A stretch of 27,007 nt of DNA from Hyphomonadaceae bacterium UBA1849. GTDB lineage: Bacteria > Pseudomonadota > Alphaproteobacteria > Caulobacterales > Hyphomonadaceae. Shown piece by piece: positions 11,434 through 16,046 of the stretch; position 1 is the first letter of the stretch; the number at the start of each line of letters is the position of its first letter. Made by a program: the position numbers and the translations under genes. The notes beneath the pieces were generated by a model that worked only from the letters and a program-made list of their open reading frames with translations, did not search any database and had not been told where the DNA came from. The DNA lies in NCBI GenBank assembly GCA_002338565.1, contig DDIN01000011.1:1-27007 (forward strand), in the 5' to 3' direction.

Positions 11434-12132
11434 TTATGAAACTGAAGCGATTGTCTCGTTCACGTTCAGCTGGACACCAGGGCCCATAGAAGAAGACAGC
11501 GTGATCTTCTTCACGAACGTACCTTTAGCACCTGATGGCTTAGCCTTCAGAAGCGCGGAAACGAACGCGTTGACGTTTTTCTCGAGGTCGTCGTTAGAGA
11601 AGCTCGCTTTGCCGATACCAGCGTGGACAATACCAGCCTTCTCGACGCGGAACTCAACAGCACCGCCCATAGAGTCTTTAACAGCCTGCGCCACGTTCGG
11701 CGTAACTGTACCAACTTTAGGGTTAGGCATCAGACCACGTGGGCCGAGAACCTTACCGAGACGACCAACGATCGCCATCATGTCAGGTGTCGCGATCACA
11801 CGGTCAAAGTCCATGAAGCCGCCCTGAACTTTTTCCATCAGGTCTTCAGCACCGACGATCTCAGCGCCAGCTTCACGTGCTTCGTCAGCTTTTGCGTCAC
11901 GTGCAAAAACAGCAACGCGAACTGTACGGCCCGTGCCAGATGGCAGATTACATACACCGCGGACCATCTGGTCAGCATATTTCGGGTCAACGCCAAGGTT
12001 CACAGAGATATCGATTGTCTCGTCGAATTTTGCTTTAGCGTTAGATTTTACGAGCTCAACAGCGTCAGAAACACTGTAAGAAGAGTTGCGATCTACAGCC
12101 TGGAGAGCTGCAGCCATACGTTTACCAGCCAT
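11434..12132 (-). CDS. rplA: 50S ribosomal protein L1
   Basis: L1 forms the mobile L1 stalk, helps release deacylated tRNA from the E site, and in E. coli represses rplKA translation by binding its mRNA. The 232-aa product is the standard length and starts MAGKRMAAALQAVDRNSSYS. Conserved segments include DETIDISVNLGVDPKYADQM, VRGVCNLPSGTGRTVRVAVF, LGPRGLMPNPKVGTVT and VEFRVEKAGIVHAGIGKASF. It begins only 5 bp after the rplK stop, so translation is probably coupled. A strong terminator follows. Confidence 0.98.
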   Translation of the reverse strand: MAGKRMAAALQAVDRNSSYSVSDAVELVKSNAKAKFDETIDISVNLGVDPKYADQMVRGVCNLPSGTGRTVRVAVFARDAKADEAREAGAEIVGAEDLMEKVQGGFMDFDRVIATPDMMAIVGRLGKVLGPRGLMPNPKVGTVTPNVAQAVKDSMGGAVEFRVEKAGIVHAGIGKASFSNDDLEKNVNAFVSALLKAKPSGAKGTFVKKITLSSSMGPGVQLNVNETIASVS

Positions 12133-12137
12133 CAGTC

Positions 12138-12566
12138 TTACTCCGTAACCTGCAGACCCATAGAACGCGCAGAACCCGCAATGATAAGCGAGGCAGCGTC
12201 CAGGTCGTTTGCGTTGAGGTCAGCCATTTTCGCTTCAGCGATCTCGCGGCATTGCGCCATTGTGACCGTACCAGCTGTTTCGTGACCAGGCTTATTCGCA
12301 CCTTTTTTCAGGCTTGCAGCTTTAAGCAGCAGCACTGAAGCAGGCGGAGTTTTCGTGACAAAAGTAAAAGACTTGTCCTGATAATAGTCGATGACGACTG
12401 GAATCGGCAGGCCTTTTTCCATGCTGGCTGTTTTAGCGTTGAACGCTTTACAGAATTCCATGATGTTGATGCCGCGCTGACCGAGCGCAGGACCGACCGG
12501 CGGAGACGGCGCAGCCGCACCAGCCGGAATTTGGAGCTTGAGCTGCCCCAGAAGTTTTTTAGCCAT
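12138..12566 (-). CDS. rplK: 50S ribosomal protein L11
   Basis: L11 binds the GTPase-associated 23S rRNA, is the thiostrepton target site partner, and is needed for RelA activation by uncharged tRNA. The 142-aa product starts MAKKLLGQLKLQIPAGAAAP and has the Pro-rich switch segment PSPPVGPALGQRGINIMEF. The RNA-binding C-terminal domain ends in ARSMGLQVTE (GSARSMGL is the family signature). It heads the rplK-rplA pair. Unusually it is not next to nusG: about 2.4 kb of repeats and two orphan genes intervene. A promoter and a structured leader lie upstream. Confidence 0.98.
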   Translation of the reverse strand: MAKKLLGQLKLQIPAGAAAPSPPVGPALGQRGINIMEFCKAFNAKTASMEKGLPIPVVIDYYQDKSFTFVTKTPPASVLLLKAASLKKGANKPGHETAGTVTMAQCREIAEAKMADLNANDLDAASLIIAGSARSMGLQVTE

Positions 12567-12585
12567 GTATCCCTCACATGATTAG

Positions 12586-12668
12586 GTGTGGTCTGCGTAT
12601 TTCAGCTCGCCACTGCTACGGGTGCGTGGTCGGGTTCAACCCATGGACTTACGGGCCACCTCCCACAC
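12586..12668 (-). promoter_or_regulatory. Structured leader of rplK-rplA
   Basis: On the minus strand GTGTGG (12668-12663) can pair with CCACAC (12591-12586), enclosing a smaller hairpin GGGTT-G-AACCC (12642-12632). The fold ends about 19 nt before the rplK ATG. In several bacteria the L11-L1 mRNA carries an L1-binding leader. The role is inferred from position and pairing. Confidence 0.4.
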
Positions 12669-12677
12669 GAAGTCGCG

Positions 12678-12706
12678 CCTATACATGAAGGCCGGTATAG
12701 ACGCAA
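12678..12706 (-). promoter_or_regulatory. Candidate promoter of rplK-rplA
   Basis: On the minus strand TTGCGT (12706-12701), a 17-bp spacer and TATAGG (12683-12678) are followed by a GC-rich discriminator (CGCGAC). The inverted repeat CTATAC/GTATAG (12679-12700) covers the spacer and -10 box. The interruption upstream means rplK cannot rely on a short nusG read-through transcript, which supports a local promoter. Confidence 0.45.
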
Positions 12707-12816
12707 GCCAAGTTTCTTTATGCCTCACGACGCGCAGCGTCTCCGGCGGGGCGTGCTATCGCCCGGACCGCAGTCGCGGCCTGTGAGCACACGAGCAATC
12801 AAACCATGTGTCCGCA

Positions 12817-12838
12817 GGTTCCCGTGAAGACGGGAACC
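12817..12838. repeat. Short palindromic repeat (GAAG-loop type)
   Basis: Perfect 9-bp stem GGTTCCCGT / ACGGGAACC with a GAAG tetraloop. It is the first of several CCCG/CGGG palindromes in the rplK upstream region. Repeats of this look are dispersed in many proteobacterial genomes. Confidence 0.65.
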
Positions 12839-12887
12839 CATGCTTAAATCCGACAGCGCTTTGAAGTGGTCGTTCTAAGCTTGGATA

Positions 12888-12901
12888 CCCGCATTCGCGG
12901 G
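12888..12901. repeat. Short palindromic repeat (ATTC loop)
   Basis: CCCGC-ATTC-GCGGG, a 5-bp stem with outer AT/AT pairing after one mismatch. It lies 49 bp from the palindrome at 12817-12838, and the two may form one bipartite unit. Confidence 0.5.
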
Positions 12902-12921
12902 CATCTACGGTGTTGAGGGAT

Positions 12922-13000
12922 TTTCGCTCATTCCCGCGAAGGCGGGAAACTGGACCAGCCATGCCGCACCAGATCCCTGCCTGCGCAGGGATGAGCGAAA
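12922..13000. repeat. 79-bp bipartite palindromic element with 10-bp terminal inverted repeats
   Basis: The ends are perfect inverted repeats, TTTCGCTCAT (12922-12931) and ATGAGCGAAA (12991-13000). Inside are two hairpins: TTCCCGC-GAAG-GCGGGAA (12931-12948) and ATCCCTGC-CTGC-GCAGGGAT (12973-12992). The layout resembles BIME/REP-like or small MITE elements. There is no coding capacity. Confidence 0.7.
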
Positions 13001-13083
13001 CATTACGAGCAAAGCGAAGGCGCAGCCGGGGTGAGCCAATGGCGAACCACGAAGGCGAGCAAACAAAAAACACCAGTATCGCC

Positions 13084-13099
13084 GCAGGGGTTTCCCTGC
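13084..13099. repeat. Short palindrome GCAGGG / CCCTGC
   Basis: A 6-bp stem with a GTTT loop. It shares the CCCTGC arm with the hairpin at 12973-12992, so it may be a remnant of the same repeat family. Confidence 0.45.
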
Positions 13100-13244
13100 C
13101 GCGTTATTGCTTTTGATTGCCCGGTGCTGTGTCAGCTTACGCTTTCGCACCGTTCGTCGGGGAATTAATTCACTGGATTAATTACATATCATCCGAACCC
13201 AGCGCGGTCGCTTGTGATTCCCGCGAATGAATGGCGTTGCTATT

Positions 13245-13886
13245 TTACGGGCTTCTTAATGCGCACTGGCGCTCCGGTTTCCGGAAGGGTGGCGGCCATG
13301 GCTCTTTATTGCTTGCGGCTGGATTGGATTTTGCTCCGTCCGGTTCGTTGGCCGCCATCTCATAGGTGCAGCGCGTGCGTTCTGCAGGCTCAAGATACGC
13401 GAGCGCGCAGACAATTACACGGGCCAGATGGTTCGCCAGTGTTTCGGCGCGTTCAAAGTTTTCTATTGTGGTCAGAAGCCGGTCAAACACCTCAGCCATT
13501 GAGATGAGGTCACAGCCCTGAACCGTCGCTGTATGCCCCTCCGGTTCATGAGAGCATACAAGACAGCCTTGAGCGCGCTCTATGCGCATCAAAGGTGCGC
13601 GAGAGCAAACAAAACTATCCGCCCGTTGCCAGACAGGCGTACGCATCGAGTCAGCTGCAAATGTGAACCCGGCCCGCTTTAGCTGGTTGGAGGCCAGCAT
13701 GCGCACATAAGAATGCACCATAGCGTCGGTTGAGATCACCATCCGAGCGAGGTCACGCGGCGCGCGCGTTTCGCCAGATACCTGAAATCGCATGCACCAG
13801 GCATATAGCCGCGCAAGGTTCAGCCCGATCAGCTGACCAATAGTCAGCGAGGTGTAATCAGTGGCAGATGATGGCGCGGGGATCAT
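13245..13886 (-). CDS. Hypothetical protein, 213 aa, Cys-containing, in the nusG-rplK interruption
   Basis: I do not recognise this protein. The first 190 residues have globular composition, with amphipathic helical stretches (IGQLIGLNLARLYAWCMRFQ; AEVFDRLLTTIENFERAETL). Several cysteines are scattered, including a CLVC pair near residue 118. The last 30 or so residues are Pro/Lys/Asn-rich and look disordered. No signal peptide or membrane segment is apparent. The ATG at 13884-13886 lacks a clear ribosome-binding site, so the start is uncertain. It shares orientation with rplK but is 678 bp away, so it is probably not in that operon. It could be a lineage-specific gene or a decaying insertion. 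Confidence 0.55.
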   Translation of the reverse strand: MIPAPSSATDYTSLTIGQLIGLNLARLYAWCMRFQVSGETRAPRDLARMVISTDAMVHSYVRMLASNQLKRAGFTFAADSMRTPVWQRADSFVCSRAPLMRIERAQGCLVCSHEPEGHTATVQGCDLISMAEVFDRLLTTIENFERAETLANHLARVIVCALAYLEPAERTRCTYEMAANEPDGAKSNPAASNKEPWPPPFRKPERQCALRSP

Positions 13887-13953
13887 GCGCCAAGTTTAGG
13901 GTGGCGTGTGGTGGTGTTGGATTAGTTTTCGGGTCTTTAGCCGCCGGGTGTAC

Positions 13954-14083
13954 TGTCATCCCAGACGCTGTGCAGCATGATAATGATGCACTGCTGATCC
14001 GGGACCCGAAACATACAGCTTCCCGCGATCAGGTCCCGTGTCTGCAGAGCATCGCTACGCGCTGCACTGCGCACGGGATGACA
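13954..14083. repeat. 130-bp MITE-like imperfect palindrome
   Basis: Perfect 9-bp terminal inverted repeats, TGTCATCCC (13954-13962) and GGGATGACA (14075-14083), flank an imperfect palindrome with internal GGGACC (14001-14006) and GGTCCC (14032-14037). There is no ORF. Elements with TGTCATCCC ends and an internal GGGACC/GGTCCC arm are, from memory, common between genes in alphaproteobacteria. No target-site duplication is obvious. Confidence 0.65.
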
Positions 14084-14113
14084 ATGAGGTAGCCCCGGAA
14101 ACCTGAAACCATC

Positions 14114-14135
14114 TGCGCCGCTTTATTCTGGCGCA
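14114..14135. repeat. Hairpin next to the left bracket repeat
   Basis: TGCGCC (14114-14119) and GGCGCA (14130-14135) form a perfect 6-bp stem with a 10-nt loop. It overlaps the inner end of the repeat at 14130-14158. Confidence 0.4.
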
Positions 14136-14158
14136 CTGCTACGCGGAATTCACCCTAC
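14130..14158 (-). repeat. Left copy of the bracketing repeat
   Basis: Read on the minus strand it begins GTAGGGTGAATT and continues with GCGTAGC and GCGCC. It matches the plus-strand repeat at 14818-14847 (shared GTAGG, TG, ATT, GCGTAGC). The two copies point away from each other on either side of the 204-aa gene. Confidence 0.6.
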
Positions 14159-14179
14159 ACGATGCTATGCATCGGATTG

Positions 14180-14794
14180 CTAAATTGGCTGGAGATGGTC
14201 CAAGCCCTTCAATCCAGCCCCTTTACAAAAGCTCAAAAACTCTTCGGAAAGAAAGAGATCGATAGACATTCGAGGGCCGCTTTCATCGGGCATCATAACC
14301 CGAAAAATTGGAGGAAGGTCTTCGACCTCATTCAGAAAAACCCACTTCTTCACCGTGTTGATCGTTCCCCACGCGTTTCTTGTGAATTCGGACGTCTTTT
14401 CATCGAAAACATTCACTGCAGTCGAAGGAAAAATGCAGCGAAATTTCTTTTTTCCTTTGGCTTTCAAATCCTCAGATACCCAACAATGAGGCGCTACCAC
14501 TCTCTTAATCAACGACCACGCATTCTCTGAGACCGCCAATACGCCGCCACCCAAATATTCAAAATCACGGAGTTTGTCGGTTGAGGAGGCGTTCTCTTGA
14601 TCATCCAAGACATCCATTTCCATTAGTTTCGTTTCAAACTCTTCTCGCCAATCTTCGATTTTGTCCCATGGCAGACGAGCCCCCTCTAAAACCGCACCGT
14701 AGCCAAACGGATCGTTGTGAAATGTGTAATGAAAAACAATCAAAATCTTCCCCCCGCTGCCGCCCCATTCTCTCTTCACGCTCGAATGGCCCAT
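14180..14794 (-). CDS. Orphan Imm11/Imm43-like (DUF1629-type) immunity protein candidate
   Basis: The 204-aa cytoplasmic-looking protein has no signal peptide. Its C-terminal half follows the layout I associate with Imm11/Imm43 (DUF1629) immunity proteins of polymorphic toxin systems: an FEYLGGGVLAVSE segment, a VNVFDEKTSEF segment, PPIFRVM, then LFLSEEFLSFCKGAGLKGLD and a terminal hydrophobic strand. The family call is from remembered pattern, not a search. The annotated ATG (14792-14794) has poor spacing to GGAG. A TTG at 14741-14743 with GGGGGG six bases upstream would remove 17 low-complexity residues and may be the true start. Base composition is visibly more AT-rich than the flanking ribosomal genes, suggesting transfer. 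No toxin gene adjoins it. Confidence 0.55.
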   Translation of the reverse strand: MGHSSVKREWGGSGGKILIVFHYTFHNDPFGYGAVLEGARLPWDKIEDWREEFETKLMEMDVLDDQENASSTDKLRDFEYLGGGVLAVSENAWSLIKRVVAPHCWVSEDLKAKGKKKFRCIFPSTAVNVFDEKTSEFTRNAWGTINTVKKWVFLNEVEDLPPIFRVMMPDESGPRMSIDLFLSEEFLSFCKGAGLKGLDHLQPI

Positions 14795-14799
14795 AGTAA

Positions 14800-14816
14800 G
14801 CGGAACTCCGTTCCGC
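14800..14816. repeat. Short hairpin GCGGAAC-TCC-GTTCCGC
   Basis: A perfect 7-bp stem with a 3-nt loop directly abuts the right bracket repeat and lies just upstream of the annotated start of the 204-aa gene. Confidence 0.5.
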
Positions 14817-14817
14817 G

Positions 14818-14847
14818 GTAGGTTGCATTAAGCGTAGCGAATGCACC
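14818..14847 (+). repeat. Right copy of the bracketing repeat
   Basis: It begins GTAGGTTGCATT and contains GCGTAGC, ending in TGCACC. Its own ends are partly palindromic (GGTTGCATT versus AATGCACC). It is the outward-facing partner of the copy at 14130-14158. Confidence 0.6.
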
Positions 14848-14888
14848 AGACAAATGAGCGCCGGAGATGCGTAATGACTGCCGCCGAC

Positions 14889-14903
14889 CGCGCATAATGC
14901 GCG
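14889..14903. repeat. 15-bp palindrome CGCGCAT-A-ATGCGCG
   Basis: A perfect 7-bp inverted repeat around a single A, in the spacer between the right bracket repeat and the nusG terminator. It may be a repeat fragment or a protein-binding site. Confidence 0.4.
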
Positions 14904-14953
14904 ACTAAAGCTTGCGGCGAATCCGGGCCGACACTCTACAACCCCACGAAAAC

Positions 14954-14979
14954 AAAAAACCCGGCGCAATGGCCGGGTT
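14954..14979 (-). terminator. Rho-independent terminator after nusG
   Basis: A perfect 8-bp stem AACCCGGC / GCCGGGTT with a 6-nt loop is followed on the minus strand by TTTTTT. It ends secE-nusG transcription 25 bp after the nusG stop and isolates it from the interruption and rplK. Confidence 0.88.
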
Positions 14980-15004
14980 CTTCAAAACAGGATTGTCTGT
15001 CAGC

Positions 15005-15562
15005 CTAGCTGACTTTATCGACCTGACCGTATTCGAGGTCGACAGGTGTCGCGCGACCGAAGATGGACACCATAACTTTCAGGCGGCCATTTTCTTCGTC
15101 GACTTCCTCGACAGACCCTTCGAAAGACTGGAACGGGCCATCGTTCACACGAACCTGCTCGCCAATTTCGAAGCTGATCGTTGGACGTGGACGCTCTGCA
15201 GCATCCTCTGCGTCGCCAAGGATTCGCTGAACTTCACGTTCGGACACCGGAAGTGGCTTTTTACCACCGTCAGCACCGAGGAAGCCGGTAACCTTCGGCG
15301 TGTTCTTGACCATGTGGTAGATGTCGTCAGTGAGGACGGCCTTCATCAGAACATAGCCCGGGAAGTAGCGCTGCTCACGTGTACGCTTGCGGCCGCGAAC
15401 GACTTCAACGACTTCTTCTGTCGGAACTTCCATCTGCTCGATCAGGTGATCGTGACCGTTCATGCGCGCCTGCTCAAGAATGGACGCGGCGACCTTCTTC
15501 TCGAAGTTCGAGTATGCGTGCACAATGTACCAGCGAGGCTTTGTTACGTTTTTCTGGCTCAT
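15005..15562 (-). CDS. nusG: Transcription termination/antitermination factor NusG
   Basis: NusG binds the RNA polymerase clamp through its N-terminal domain and couples it to Rho or to ribosomal protein S10 through its KOW domain. The 185-aa product has the NGN signature RWYIVHAYSNFEKKVA near the N-terminus, the EQRYFPGYVLMKA strand (residues about 83-95) and a C-terminal KOW domain (EQVRVNDGPFQSFEGSVEEV). It starts 13 bp after the secE stop, the usual secE-nusG pair. Here the pair ends in its own terminator instead of running toward rplK. Confidence 0.98.
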   Translation of the reverse strand: MSQKNVTKPRWYIVHAYSNFEKKVAASILEQARMNGHDHLIEQMEVPTEEVVEVVRGRKRTREQRYFPGYVLMKAVLTDDIYHMVKNTPKVTGFLGADGGKKPLPVSEREVQRILGDAEDAAERPRPTISFEIGEQVRVNDGPFQSFEGSVEEVDEENGRLKVMVSIFGRATPVDLEYGQVDKVS

Positions 15563-15575
15563 GCCAGGGCCTTCC

Positions 15576-15785
15576 TTAGCTAGATGCGCCAGTGATCATC
15601 GGGATAAGGAATCCCCAGATCACATCTACGAAAAAGAGAAATGTCGCTGCGATTACGACCATGACCAGAACCATGATCGTCGCTGCGATTGTTTCCTGAC
15701 GGGTCGTCCAGGTGATTTTGTTACCTTCTGCACGAACCTGCTTTAAGAAGGTAAGCGGACCTGTGCGCGGTTTCTTTTCCGACAT
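15576..15785 (-). CDS. secE: Preprotein translocase subunit SecE
   Basis: Essential small membrane subunit that clamps SecY in the SecYEG protein-export channel. The 69-aa product is the short, single-span form typical of alphaproteobacteria. It has the conserved amphipathic stretch FLKQVRAEGNKITWTTRQET (residues 13-32), which ends in the family's W-P/T-T/S-R-xET pattern, then one transmembrane helix at about residues 32-63. It is first in the secE-nusG operon and divergent from the GDP-mannose gene. No convincing promoter hexamers were found upstream. Confidence 0.95.
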   Translation of the reverse strand: MSEKKPRTGPLTFLKQVRAEGNKITWTTRQETIAATIMVLVMVVIAATFLFFVDVIWGFLIPMITGASS

Positions 15786-15856
15786 TAGTTCAGTTTCTCG
15801 TTTTTGGGATAAGCATGCTGCCTAACCCAGTTTCATCTTTTCGTCTACGTCTGGCA

Positions 15857-15890
15857 GGGAAATTATTTGCGCGCGGATGCGCTGTTTCCC
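15857..15890. promoter_or_regulatory. Inverted repeat in the secE / GDP-mannose gene divergent spacer
   Basis: GGGAAA (15857-15862) and TTTCCC (15885-15890) form an inverted repeat, with a GCGC/GCGC arm inside. It lies in the 261-bp divergent intergenic region, in the secE leader. The rest of that region (15786-16046) shows no gene and no strong promoter. Function unknown. Confidence 0.35.
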
Positions 15891-16046
15891 CTTGCGTAAG
15901 TTGGCGTCCTTTTTGTCAGATAAGCTGTGGTTTTCTGAATGAAATACAGGCAGACACAAAAAGTCATAAAACAATATCAGTCAGGGCTGTTAAAACGGAT
16001 GCAGCAATGGCAAGAAGCGTCAATGTTGAGTTAGGGGACGACTTCA

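Larger units (their letters stand above)
12707..13244. other. Non-coding repeat-rich stretch upstream of the rplK promoter
   Basis: No credible gene is present. The short ORFs here read through palindromes and give low-complexity Arg/Pro peptides. The stretch holds the four palindromic repeats listed separately and an AT-rich spot near 13162-13185 with two similar motifs (GGAATTAATT and GGATTAATTA). Confidence 0.7.

Noticed and set aside
12632..12642. T-loop-like GGTTCAACCC suggesting a tRNA
   Set aside because: No acceptor stem, D arm or anticodon arm can be built around it. GGGTT-C-AACCC is a simple palindrome within the rplK leader.
12817..13099. Possible CRISPR array
   Set aside because: The palindromes differ in sequence, spacing is irregular, and there are no equal-length spacers or cas genes.
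12586..13150. Small ORFs on both strands upstream of rplK (66-105 aa)
   Set aside because: They read through palindromic repeats and give the Arg/Pro-rich peptides typical of such repeats; no ribosome-binding sites.
14130..14847. Integron-type gene cassette
   Set aside because: The flanking repeats lack the GTTRRRY and RYYYAAC core sites of attC and face outward in inverted orientation, not as a single downstream recombination site.
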